The notes beneath the pieces are model-generated. The model had not been told where the DNA came from. It ran no database searches and worked only from the letters and a program-made list of their open reading frames with translations. A stretch of DNA of 64,000 nucleotides from Hysterangium stoloniferum (Eukaryota; Basidiomycota; Agaricomycetes; Hysterangiales; Hysterangiaceae): contig WHVD01000018.1 in the NCBI GenBank assembly GCA_015178975.1, forward strand, positions 846,001 through 910,000, written 5' to 3'. Of this stretch, positions 1-10,673 are shown piece by piece. How positions within the stretch are numbered: position 1 is the stretch's first letter; each line of letters starts with the position of its first letter. A program made the position numbers and the translations under genes.

Positions 1-939
1 ATCAAGTGTATTCTTGTCGGTTATGACAGTAAATCGAAAACATACAGGTGCTATGATCCAAAAGCTAAACAAATTTATAGTTCTTATCATGTTCGATTTC
101 TGGAAAGCCATGATGGACACCTCCGTACCTCCACAATCGAACCAAACATTGACATGAACAATAGTCCTGATACACCACTTGAGCCCACCTCCTCTGATAT
201 ATATTCCCCCCCTCTATGGACTGAGGTTCCCACTGATGTTCCCCTAATATTCCCACATGTAGAACCACCAGGAGTCAACGACCCTGTCCACGACCCACCT
301 CCCCAACGTTCAAGTCGTACCACTGCCAGACAACCAGTTTCAACAGCAAGACTTGACAATGCTGTTCAGGCATCTAAAGACAGTGCTGAGAGGTTACGAT
401 TGCAAAGACAGGATCGTATGCACAACATTGCTGATTTACATCACACTGTTCCAGATCCTCCTATGCCGACTATGGATAATGATGAATTGCAACAGGATCT
501 TTCATCAATCCAATTCACGTTAGACTTGCCGGGTCTAGATCTTAACTTAGCAACTACCTCTGACACCCTTGGTGTCGATCCATTAACATGTAATGATGAA
601 CCACAGACATGGGCTGAAGCTCTCCAGTCAGGTGATGCCCTACAATGGTGAGCTGGATTCCAGGAAGAGCTCAACTCCCTCAAGGCCATGGGGGTCTACA
701 AACTTGACCCTCGTGCCGAAGTTCCTCCAGGATGTAAAATACGCAAGGGGCAGCCAGTTTTCCAAATTAAAAGGGATGAATCTGGCAAAGCAATCCAGTG
801 AAGGTGCGGTTAGTTTTCAAAGGTTTTGAGCAAGTTTATGGTAAAGATTACCATAAAACGACCTCCCCTACTGCACAAATGGAATCTTGGCGTATTTTGC
901 TCCATATTGCTGCCACTCTCTGTTGGAATGTGCAGCAAA

Positions 940-1183
940 TGTTAGATTATATAATACCAACCATTGTTCCAACTGGGACCATATGGTGTACAGCTCTGAG
1001 TTCAGTGTGTATATGATCTAATAGGAATGGCACTTAGGGTTATATCCTTAAGTACAGTGTAAGACCAAACCTACCCAAGGTCAGATGGTGTAGTGGTTAA
1101 CACCTTCGTTATGTAATCGAGAGATCCTGGGTTCAATCCCTAGTCTGGCTATTCATTTTCTACATTACTTATGTTTTCTAACA
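940..1183 (+). mobile_element. Solo LTR of 244 bp carrying a tRNA-like sequence
   Basis: The insert begins TGTTAGA and ends TCTAACA, a perfect 7-bp terminal inverted repeat with TG...CA ends. It is flanked by the 5-bp direct repeat GCAAA (935-939 and 1184-1188), a target-site duplication of retroviral-integrase type. Outside the insert the Copia RT reads on at the usual QxDIKTAFLYG box, which confirms the limits. Inside lies a tRNA-like block (1079-1151) with Pol III A and B boxes. The insert is younger than the Copia element it entered. Family unknown; the short LTR with an embedded Pol III gene recalls TRIM-type elements such as Cassandra, which carries 5S rRNA. Confidence 0.8.
1079..1151 (+). 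other. tRNA-like sequence with Pol III A and B boxes
   Basis: A box TGGTGTAGTGG (1086-1096) and B box GGTTCAATCCC (1130-1140) match the Pol III consensus. A 7-bp acceptor stem (GGTCAGA with TCTGGCT, two wobble pairs), a D stem (GTGT/ACAC) and a T stem (CTGGG/CCTAG) can form, with discriminator A. The anticodon arm is weak: TTCGT/TCGAG has a mismatch next to the loop, and position 33 would be A rather than U. If read, the anticodon would be TGT (Thr). I therefore call it tRNA-like, not a working tRNA gene. It sits wholly inside the solo LTR. Confidence 0.6.
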
Positions 1184-2456
1184 GCAAATTGATATAAAGA
1201 CAGCTTTCCTTTATGGCCTTCTCCCTGAGGATGAAATACAGTTTATGGAACAACCCGAAGGATTTCTGGAACCCGGCAAGGAAGATTATGTTTGGATGTT
1301 ACTCCGTGGTCTATATGGAATGAAGCAGAGTGGTCATATCTGGAATAAAACGATGAACGAACAGATGCTGGTTTGGGGCTTTACCCGACTGACACCAGAA
1401 TCTTGCATTTACTACAGACACAGTGCCACCAGTGTCATTTTTGCTGCCATGCATGTTGACGATTTCCTTTCCATTGCTAGCACTGCTATGGAAAATGAAA
1501 CCTTCAAGCAGGAGATGCATCAGGTATGGACTATTTCTGACCTTGGTACTGCCCATGTAGGAATTGCTGTTGAATGGGATCGACCTAACAAGTCTGTCTT
1601 TCTTTCTCAAACCACACTCATTGATAAAATTATACGACAATTCGGACAAACTACAGCCTCCACTGTTTCTACTTCCATGGATCACAGTCTTAAACTCCGC
1701 CATTTTGATCACACATCCTTATCCAAAATCGAACTGACCGACCTGCTTAAATTGCCCTATCGCTCTTTGGTTGGGTGCCTGCTTTACCTGGCCATTTCTA
1801 TGTGCCCCGACATCTCTCATGCTGTTCAACAGCTGTCCCAATTTCTTGACAGCTATTCCACTCTACATTGGGCTGCAGCAATTCGAGTTGTTTGTTATTT
1901 AAAGGGCACCAGGAACCTTAAGTTACACTTGGGTTGTTCGAATGACCTTAACCTTACCAGCTACACAGATTCTGATTGGGCTAATTGCCTTGATACTTGC
2001 CGTAGTATTAGCGGCTTTGGGTTCCGGCATTATCTCATGTGGCACCAAGAAGCAGAAAACTGTTGCAGCCTCCTCATGTGCGGCCGAATATGTCACTGCT
2101 TTCGAGGTGGTCAAAGAGGGCACTTGGATCTATGCCTTACTCAATGGCATTTGCTTCCCTTGTATGACCTCCATGACCATCTTTTGTGATAACAATGCGG
2201 CTATAAATTTATCTGAAGATCCACTACTCCATTCTCATGTCAAACACATCGATATTAAATATTACTTCCTCCACGAGTGTGTTCACACAGGTGATTTCAC
2301 TCTTCAATATGTCAACACAAAGGATAATCTCACTGACATTTTTACCAAACCCCTTGAACCATCAAAATTCATACACCTTTGTGGATTCTTGGGGCTATGT
2401 TAACTCAACCCTCCCATGCATGAGGAGGAGCTGATGTTGTCCACACTGAGGAGGAG

Positions 2457-2796
2457 TGTTGGGATTCGAGCATCATGAACAACATCAAACTCCGAGACAA
2501 ATGGCATGGCTATTTTTAGTCACACAATGGGACTGCTATCCCTTGTGCCACTCGTATTGTCTCTACTATCTCCATTGTTCTTTTGATATATATTAGTTGT
2601 GCTTCCTATCGTACTAAACCTCAGTCCATTATACACTACTGTTATACAAGACTGAGGTGAGCAACTCTTTAATATTGATGCCTAAATATTTATACTAATA
2701 ATGTATTAGCTACAATATTTAGGTACTTAATTTAGTCCGTTATACACTACCGTTATACGAGACTGAGCTACAATATTTAGGTCTTGCTTTCTAACA
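2457..2796 (+). mobile_element. 3' LTR of the Copia element
   Basis: Begins TGTTGGGATTCG just after the end of pol and a purine-rich tract (GAGGAGGAG), and ends TTTCTAACA. It contains two palindromes (2619-2657, CCTCAGTC...GACTGAGG, and about 2733-2767). The same paired palindromes recur in reverse orientation in the solo LTR at 63541-63901, which fixes the family relation. Confidence 0.7.
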
Positions 2797-2899
2797 GATG
2801 GAACTCTGATGGAAATTTGGTAGAGCATTGATGAGCACCAATGGAACATAGCTGATCCTTGGTTAAGCATTAAAGAGAATTGACTGATCAATTGAGCAT

Positions 2900-3517
2900 T
2901 GTTTTCTTAGAACCAAGAAACCTCCAGGACCCAGACCCCACTCTGTGGGCCCCTATCTCTCTTTTACAGTATGACTCACCAACTGGGCTCTGCCTGCATC
3001 TCCCAGAGCCTTAGATGCTTGGGGATCTTTGTCCTGATCTCCCCTGAACCTGGTTGACATCTGGTTTATTATGTCCCTATGCATGATCCTGTTTTGTCCT
3101 GGCCTTTGTCCTAAGTATGGTCACCCTTGCCTTGTTTCCTGTTTGCCCTTTTTGTCTTTTTGTCTTGCTGGATTTGTAGTACAATAATTTCTAGTTCTAT
3201 ATAGTCTAGCTATGCATATACTTACACACTTATGTAGTATTCTACCTGTCTTGGTACCTCTCACTTTAAGCACTCAGTCCCAGTGTATCAGAGCCTGCAG
3301 GCATTCCAACTTGACATAGCATAGTCTCAGAACCCCCAAGTCTCTTGCCCCCAACCTTGCATATTCCCAGACTCCCCAGTTTTCCCATTCTGTCTGAAGT
3401 TGGACATGACAATCATGTGAGGGTGAAGCATATAGGTAAGATCAAGCCAAGTCCTACTTGCCCCCCAGATTATCCATGGGTTCCCTGGAAACCCACCCCT
3501 AAGCCCTGAGCTTAACA
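2900..3517 (+). mobile_element. LTR remnant (family B, diverged)
   Basis: The 3' part shares its ending with other LTRs here: a run like AAGCCAAGTCCTAC, then GGAAACCCACCC, ending CTTAACA at 3517. The comparable ends lie near 13743, 24180 and 34821. The left limit is a guess. Confidence 0.4.
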
Positions 3518-3519
3518 TG

Positions 3520-3835
3520 TTTGAGCATTGATGACAATTGATTGAAAATTGATTGAGCATTGATAACATTTGATTGAAAATTGATTCAGAATGGATGCAC
3601 ATTGATAGAAAAATTGATAGAGCATTGATTTTATTTTGTTTTACTGTATTTTGTTTTAATTTATTATATTGTATTTTGATTTATTTGTTGTATTTGATTT
3701 TTTTTGATTTTTTTTTGATTTTGATTTTTTTTTTTGATCTATTATATTTTATTTTGATATATTGTGTTTTATTTGACTTCTCGTATTTTAATTTGATTTA
3801 TTGTATTTTGCTTTGATTTCTTGTAATTTAGGATA
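3520..3835. repeat. Low-complexity tract: ATTGAGCATTGAT repeats, then T-rich
   Basis: About 3520-3640 holds imperfect repeats of ATTGA(G/A)CATTGAT; 3640-3835 is a T-rich run of TTTTGATTTATT type. A related GAGCATTGA motif appears at the right edge of the window (about 63980). No coding signal. Confidence 0.6.
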
Positions 3836-4752
3836 AATCGGGTGTTACTGCTATGACGAAAACCAGTATGGATGTTAGCTTGTCTGGGGCCATCATGGGA
3901 GACTTCCTACTCAGAGGATCGATCAGCGCAAAGAGGACCTAGAGCAAAGTGAGTGCTCAATGTTTGGTCGACACCAAAGACTTTGTTAATCAATGACGAC
4001 TTTCCACATCCCGTCTGAAATAAATTGGGCGTTGATTAATATACTAGACTCCTAGTTAAAAACACAAGGGATTTGATACCTTTCCTAAAACCAATTTGCG
4101 AATACTATGGGACGCAGATGTGGACCTTCAGTACTGAGTGAAAAGTGGCAGTGCGAATGGCGCTCACTGAGGAGAGTCCGCAGTGATATCGTCAACAGTG
4201 GAGGGCAGAGAAGACTCATTGGGAGCAGGAGCGTCATTGTTGTGGACCATGTTGAAGAACGACCGTGAATAATTAACGGCTCATGAGAAGCCTTGATGTA
4301 CATAAGAAGCACAAGCCAAGTGCTTAGTTTAAGTTCTGTAAGCCAGACAAAAGAATTGGTTTCATTTTGGGTTTCATCGAAACGCGTAAGCGCTGAAGCA
4401 CTGATGTCCTGTATCATACTTCTCATATCAGTGTGCTGTGTGAACGATTATTTGGCTCTTCCTAACTAGGAGACCAGCTTTTCAAACGTGGTCAATCAAA
4501 TTTTGGTTGGAACCTCGCAATCACGGTATTGGAGTCTCCATCGGCGCTTGCGTTAGAAGACACGTACTGATATTACTGTCACGAATGTGATCTTTTCAAT
4601 CGCGGGCTTCCAACCGGGTAGAAACTGCATCGATGGAATGGCTCATTATTGATCCCGTGCGAGCGCGGCGCTTAGTAGCTGAAGTCTTCTCCACGATATA
4701 GTGTACCATCTCACTCCACACATCATCTCAGCCATTCAGCATCAAGCACATC
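3836..4752. other. Intergenic, no gene recognised
   Basis: No ORF here has recognisable motifs. The last 100-200 bp before 4753 presumably hold the GTPase promoter, but no clear TATA box is visible. Confidence 0.4.
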
Positions 4753-5929
4753 ATGTCGCAAGAACAGCCCGAAAATTCCAATAATCTTGTAGGGAGTACT
4801 CATAACAATCGCAGATTTCCTTCCTAATATCCAAATAGCACGTGGAACGCTTTCGAATTTTGGTTATTGGCAGCGCCAACGCTGGAAAGACAACCATTTT
4901 GGAAAAGGTGTGCCATGCCCAGGGTCGCGAACCGGTCTATCTTAATGTAAGTGATCTGTGCCATACCTAACTGCAATATCCCCAATGCAGTTTACTTTAT
5001 GCTTTTGTTACTTACCTGATGTAGAGCGATTCAAAGTTGGACCCGTCGGCCTCGGTTTGTGTTGGATCAACTTATACCTCTAGTGGTGGTGCACTCATGA
5101 TAATTTTTTAGCGCGGAAACCATGAGATCGGACACCAGTTTCAATATCCAACTGCTCACGGCTTCGTATTTCATGACTCCTGCGGGTTCGAAGCGGGTGG
5201 TGCTGTCGAACTGCATAAAGTCAAGGACTTTATCAAAAACCGAGCAAAGGGTGGGCAATTAAAGGATCAATTGCATGCCATCTGGTGCGCGGAAGTTCTG
5301 TGTTATTTTTCCAACTTCTGACTTTTGCAGTTCAGGTATTGCTTGCCAACTAGCAACGATAGAGGGATGACCAATGCAGAGATGAGTCTGTTTGAGAGCG
5401 GCACGGGAAATGGTCAGCGAGTGTCTGTGTCATGAGCTGAGTCTACTGATTATCATCCAAGTCCCCATTATCGCCATTTTCACGAAGATGGATGCTCTGG
5501 ACCAGGTGGCGCGCAACCAGTTAATGTTTAATGACGATGACCTTTCTTGTGAAGAAATTGAAGAGCAAGTTCCCAATATGGCAGAGGCCATGTTTCAAGA
5601 GAAATACCTCAAACGACTCGATGAAGTGAAACACAAGCCTCGTTATGTTGTACTGCTCCGTGGTATGCTCCTTGTCGATGACACAGCAACCCGCTCAGCC
5701 ATACTGCTCAGACATGAACAAACAGGATACTAATTGTGATGAGCTGATCGTGAGAACCTCACAGGCCCTTGACCGTGACACTCTGAAACTGTTCTGTCTA
5801 TCGATATTGCGGATCGATATTGAATCTCGTATCAAACAAGTTATCAACAGGTGAGCTACCCAGTTCTCCGCCTTCAAAGCAGACTGCCAATACATGGATA
5901 TCCGAGGATAATTATACCGCAGGTCCAAG
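4753..5929 (+). CDS. G-domain GTPase, multi-exon
   Basis: A small GTP-binding protein of the AIG1/HSR1-like G-domain type that is expanded in Agaricomycetes. Frame-consistent exons: 4753-4788, 4839-4946, 5025-5054, 5112-5284, 5336-5412, 5462-5662, 5712-5850 and a 7-nt exon 5923-5929, giving 257 codons. Motifs: P-loop GSANAGKTT (G1) in exon 2, HDSCGFEAG (G3, DxxG) in exon 4, and FTKMDALD (G4, T/NKxD) in exon 6. The start is the ATG opening MSQEQPENSN, followed by HVERFRILVIG. The C-terminal end is uncertain. After the 7-nt exon GTCCAAG a good donor (GTGAGG) leads toward the micro-exon series that begins near 6129, but a read-through version of this exon would stop near 6090. Role beyond GTP binding unknown. 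Confidence 0.85.
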
Positions 5930-7622
5930 GTGAGGGAGCATATGGCCAATGCAAGGCAGACTATTGAATTCATGGGTATCACCTTTCCCAGCTGTTCTCA
6001 AATCAGGCACATTTTCCGAAGAACAAGCAAAATCCTTGTTCTTCAAGGTCATGTGTTGTTTTCCACACGTCTTGGTGCGAGAATGTTGTAACTCCTGCTC
6101 TTACATATTTTAATGTTGGTAACAACAGCCCGTGAGTGACTCGATGCTATCCTCTTATCATGTCATTCCCTGATATTTTATTGGTAGAGTGTGAGTGTCC
6201 ATACATATGTTGACAATATCCGGACATTATTGATTCCAGTATCAGTTTGTGAGTTGATCTTCCCTGTGATTGTCATTGCCTTATCTAACTTAACATCATT
6301 GCTTCTCAGCGGAAGGTAGGTCTACCTTAGGAAGTGTTATCACTATGTTAATCTCCACTTCTCCCTGCTCACCACAGAAAGTATGTAAGACGATTCCACT
6401 GCAGTTCATTTTTTCTATTCACAATCATTGAATTATTTTATTATTGTGTTTCCAGGTGGTGAGTATTTTAGCGAATATGTTTATAATACTGCTCAAGCTA
6501 GTTTATTATCCACTGCCCTCTTTTAGATTGTGAGTATGGCTGATTTATATTTTTGTTTGGCTTCTGACATATTTGACAGGTGGTAAGCCCTTGCTGTTGT
6601 TTCAAGGTTGTATAAACTTCATCTGGGACATTGCCAATAGGATGTGAGTGTCTGCCCATTTTTTCATATACTGGCTCATAACTGTTCCTGTAAACTACAA
6701 TGTGGCAGATGGTGAGTCTTTTTGTACTGCATGTTCCTTTAGTGCCTTAATAACTTGTGGATGACTCAGGATGTAAGTATGCATATCCAATGCACAAATG
6801 ATTGATGCACACTAATAAGAGTATGATCTGACTGGTTTTGAACTGGACAGAAAGTGAGTATGCTTATATGCTTATATTGAAGTTAACCTTATATGATTTC
6901 CACATTCCGAAAAGAATGTAAATACTCTTGAGTTCTAATTACATACTTTATTCACTCACAGCAATTTTCTGCCTGCTTGGACTTGATAGGCTGTGAGTTG
7001 GAATATTCTGTGGATTTGGTTACTGAGAAATTCTAATACCATATTTGTAATGCTCAAACAGGCTGATGTGAGTGTCTCTCCCGAACAACTATAGGATGCT
7101 TATTAAATACTGTGTGAGATAGGCTGTAAGCACTGCCTATCCAAAGTTTTGAAACCAGTTCATGATACTTTAGTTTCATCTTCCCAACAGGCTGTATGTG
7201 TTGTCTGGTTAAATCCATTGTCAAAGTCTGGCTAACAATGCTTATGCTCTTTGATTGTGTGGATTACCTACAGAGAGTGAGTGTATCTGACTCTGTTGCA
7301 TTCAATGGCTAAATGGGCTGTGGCCAATTTAGGAGGCTAGTCACATTCTCATTATCATGTATTGATATGTTATTGAGTGGTGGGTTGATTGGATATAAAT
7401 CAGAGTGTATGTGTTTTCCTTTTTGTACCAAATTGAAGAAAGGTACCCAATGGAATTTCCATCTGGGATTGCAGGTGGTGAGGATTCCTGGCTTGTAATC
7501 AGAATTATTATCACAGACTAAACTGATGTCATGAACAATTGTGGGGGTGGTCATTATAGGATGTAAGTATTTCCGCCTTTTCTGCCCCTCATGGCTCATT
7601 TTCCTTCGCATGCTCTTCCAAG
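5930..7622 (+). other. Series of intron-like segments with 3-nt spacers, non-homologous part
   Basis: From 6126 the motif YAG-NNN-GTRNGT recurs about 20 times. Spacers: CCC 6129, AGT 6188, TTT 6246, CGGAAG 6310, AAA 6378, GTG 6456, ATT 6527, GTG 6580, GAT 6641, ATG 6709, GAT 6770, AAA 6851, GCT 6990, GCTGAT 7062, GCT 7123, GCT 7191, AGA 7274, AGT 7404, GTG 7475, GAT 7560. Each interval (mostly 50-82 bp, two near 130) starts with a fungal donor and ends with an acceptor. The intervals do not resemble one another, so the fixed 3-nt gap is not a by-product of tandem copying. Read as micro-exons in phase 0 they give S-F-R-K-K-V-I-V-D-M-D-K-A-A-D-A-A without a stop. Both other phases meet a stop. 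A possible extra spacer (AAT, near 6913) has a weak acceptor. Splicing is inferred, not shown. Confidence 0.6.
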
Positions 7623-10600
7623 TCTGTGAGTTTCTGACCTTTACCCCCTTCTCTGTGTCTCATGGCTCATCTCCCTTGACATGCTCTTCCCAGTTCGTGA
7701 GTTTGTGACTTTTTCCTCCCTGTCTGCCCCTCATGACCCATGTCCCTTGGCATGCTCTTCCCAGTTTGTGAGTTTCTGACTTTGTCCTCCTTGTCTGCCC
7801 CTCATGGCTCATCTCCCTTGGCATGCTTTTCCCAGGAAGTAAGTTTCTGACTTTGTCCTCCTTGTCTGCCTCTCATGGCCCATCTCCTTTGGTATGCTTT
7901 TCCCAGCGAGTGAGTTTCTGACTTTGTCCTCCTTCTCTGCCCCTCATGGCTCATCTCCCTTGGCATGCTCTTGCTAGTTTGTGAGTTTCTGACTTTGTCC
8001 TCCTTCTCTGCCCCTCATGGCTCCTCTCCCTTGGCATGCTCTTCCCAGCGAGTGAGTTTCTGACTTTGTCCTCCTTGTCTGCCCCTCATGGTTTATCTCC
8101 TTTGGCACGCTCTTCCCAGTTTGTGAGTTTCTGACTTTGTCCTCCTGGTCTGCCCCTCATAGCACCTCCCCCTTGGCATGCTCTTCCCAGTTTGTGAGTT
8201 TCTGACCATGTCCTTCTCCTTGTCTGCCCCTCATAGCACCTCCCCCTTGGCATGCTCTTCCCAGTTTGTAAGTTTCTGACTTTGTCCTCCTTGTCTGCCC
8301 CTCCTGGCTCATCTCCCTTGGCATGTGCTTCCCAGTTTGTGAGTTTCTGACTTTGTCCTCCTTATCTGCCCCTTATGGACCATCTCCTTGGCATGCTCTT
8401 CCCAGCGAGTGAGTTTCTGACCATGTCCTTCTCCTTGTCTACCCCTCATGGCTCATCTTCCTTGGCATGCTCTTCCCAGCAAGTGAGATTCTAACTTTGT
8501 CCTCCTTCTCTGCCCCTCATGGTTCATCTCCCTTGGCATGCTCTTCCCAGATTGTGAGTTTCTGACTTTGTCCTCCTGGTCTGCCCCTCATAGCACCTCC
8601 CCCTTGGCATGCTCTTCCCAGCAAGTGAGTTTCTGACTTTGTCCTCCTTGTCTGCCCCTCATGGCTCATCTCCCTTGGCATGCTCTTCCCAGGATGTGAG
8701 TTTCTGACTTGGTCTTCCTTGTCTGCCCCTGATAGCTCATCTCCCTTGGCATGCTCTTCCCAGTTTGTGAGTTTCTGACTTTGTCCTCCTTGTCTGCCCC
8801 TCATGGCTCATCTCCCTTGGCATGCTCTTGCCAGCAAGTGAGTTTCTGACTTTGTCCTCCTTGTTTGCCCCTCATGGCTCATCTCCCTTGGCATGCTCTT
8901 CCCAGTTTGTGAGTTTCTGACCTTTTCCTCCTTGTCAGCCCCTCATGACCCATCTCCCTTGGCATGCTCTTCCCAGTATGTGAGTTTCTGACTATGTCCT
9001 CCTTATCTCCCCCTTCTGGCTCATCTCCCTGGGCATGCTCTTCCCAGGAAGTGAATTTCTGACCATGTCCTCCTTGTCTGCCCCTCATGGCTCATCTCCC
9101 TTGGCATGCTCTTCCCAGGAAGTGAGTTTCTGACTTTGTCCTCCTTATCTGCCCCTCATGGCTCCTCTCCCTTGGCATGCTTTTCCCAGCGAGTGAGTTT
9201 CTGACTTTGTCCTCCTTGTCTGCCCCTCATGGTTCATCTCCCTTGGCATGCTCTTCCCAGTTTGTGAGTTTCTGACTTTGTTCTCTGCCTTCATGGCTCA
9301 TCTCTCTTGGCATGCTCTTCCCAGGTTGTGAGTTTCTGACTTTGTCCTCTTTGTCTGCCCCTCATAGCTCCTCCCCCTTGGCATGCTCTTCCCAGCGAGT
9401 GAGTTTCCGACTTTGTCCTTCTTGTCTGTCCCTCATGGGTGATCTCCCTTTCATGCTCTTCCCAGGAAGTGAGTTTCTGACTTTGTCCTCCTTGTCTGCC
9501 CCTCATGGCTGATCTCTCTTGGCATGCTCTTCCCAGGAAGTGAGTTTCTGACTTTGTCCTCCTTGTCTGCCCCTCGTGGCTGATCTCCCTTGGCATGCTC
9601 TTCCCAGGTTGTGAGTTTCTGACTTTGTCCTCCTTGTCTGCCCCCCTCATGGCTCATCTCCCTTGGCATGCTCTTCCCAGGTTGTGAGCTTCTGACTTTG
9701 TCCTCCTTGTCTGCCCCTCACGGTTCATATGCTCTTCCCAGGGCGTGAGTTTCTGACTTTGTCCTCCTTGTCTGCCCCTCATGGCTCATCTCCCTTGGCA
9801 TGCTCTTGCCAGCAAGTGAGTTTCTGACTTTGTCCTCCTTGTTTGCCCCTCATGGCTCATCTCCCTTGGCATGCTCTTCCCAGTTTGTGAGTTTCTGACC
9901 TTTTCCTCCTTGTCAGCCCCTCATGACCCATCTCCCTTGGCATGCTCTTCCCAGTATGTGAGTTTCTGACTATGTCCTCCTTATCTCCCCCTTCTGGCTC
10001 ATCTCCCTGGGCATGCTCTTCCCAGGAAGTGAATTTCTGACCATGTCCTCCTTGTCTGCCCCTCATGGTTCATCTCCCTTGGCATGCTCTTCCCAGTTTG
10101 TGAGTTTCTGACTTTATCCTCCTTGTCTGCCCCTCATGGCTGATCTCCCTTGGCATGCTCTTCCCAGTCTGTGAGTTTCGGACTTTGTCCTCCTTGTCTG
10201 CCTCCCATGGCTCATCTCCCTTGACATGCTCTTCCCAGTTTGTAAGTTTCTGACTTTTTCCTCCCTGTCTACCCCTCATGACCCATCTCCCTTGGCATGC
10301 TCTTCCCAGGAAGTGAGTTTCTGACTTTGTCCTCCTTGTCTGCCCCTCATGGCTGATCTCTCTTGGCATGCTCTTCCCAGGAAGTGAGTTTCTGACTTTG
10401 TCCTCCTTGTCTGCCCCTCGTGGCTGATCTCCCTTGGCATGCTCTTCCCAGGTTGTGAGTTTCTGACTTTGTCCTCCTTGTCTGCCCCTCATGGCTGATC
10501 TCCCTTGGCATGCTCATCCCAGGTTGTGAGTTTCTGACTCTGTCCTCCTTGTCTGCCCCTCCTGGCTCATCTTCCTTGCTGTGCTCTTCCTAGTCTGTGA

Positions 10601-10673
10601 GTTCCGGACTTTGTCCTCCTTGTCTGCCCCTAATGGCTTATCTCCTTTGCCATGCTCTTTCCAGGATGTGGGT
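7563..10673 (+). repeat. Homogenised 71-bp tandem array; each unit looks like an intron plus a 3-nt exon
   Basis: About 45 units of roughly 71 bp. Each reads GTGAGTTTCTGAC... CTCATCTCCC... CTTCCCAG and then three variable bases before the next GTGAGT. GTGAGT is a strong donor, CTCAT about 25 nt before the end fits the CTNAY branch site, and CTCTTCCCAG is a pyrimidine-rich acceptor. I count 44 three-base slots: TTT 12, GAA 8, CGA 5, GTT 5, CAA 4, TCT 3, TAT 2, GAT 2, and TTC, ATT and GGC once each. None is a stop codon. The slot is by far the most variable part of the unit. Two near-identical blocks about 978 bp apart (8819-9088 and 9797-10066) show recent segmental duplication. The first unit (7563-7622) is a transitional copy. 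Confidence 0.85.

Larger units (their letters stand above)
1..2456 (+). mobile_element. Ty1/Copia retrotransposon, 3' part of pol (fossil)
   Basis: Copia pol fossil entering from the left edge. Parts in order: the variable linker after integrase (about 1-650), the start of reverse transcriptase (about 660-930), the RT core (about 1190-1900, with LYGMKQSGHIWN and the catalytic HVDDF box) and RNase H (about 1940-2400, with CDNNAAINLSEDP and HVKHIDIKYYF). The order IN-RT-RH is that of Copia. The RT is interrupted by a younger solo LTR (940-1183). The element is broken, with about four breaks besides that insertion, so it is an old copy. Its 3' LTR follows directly. Confidence 0.9.

Noticed and set aside
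1079-1151. Functional tRNA-Thr(TGT) gene
   Set aside because: The anticodon arm is mispaired and position 33 is not U; it is part of an LTR. Kept as tRNA-like.
5695-5982. Minus-strand ORF across the GTPase 3' end
   Set aside because: Shadow of the GTPase exons on the other strand.
6048-6135. GTPase ending as a long last exon with a stop near 6090 or 6133
   Set aside because: Possible, but the 7-nt exon with the GTGAGG donor keeps the frame and leads into the splice-site series. Left open rather than annotated.
7600-10500. Long minus-strand ORFs with MRGRQGGQSQKL-type repeats, as a repetitive protein gene
   Set aside because: The 71-bp period is not a multiple of three, so the frame rotates from unit to unit and stops break it. 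The openness follows from the repeat composition. The plus-strand splice-site pattern extends into unrelated upstream sequence and explains more.
7563-10673. CRISPR array (regular repeats with variable parts)
   Set aside because: Eukaryotic context, variable part only 3 nt, no cas genes; the unit is a minisatellite or intron unit.
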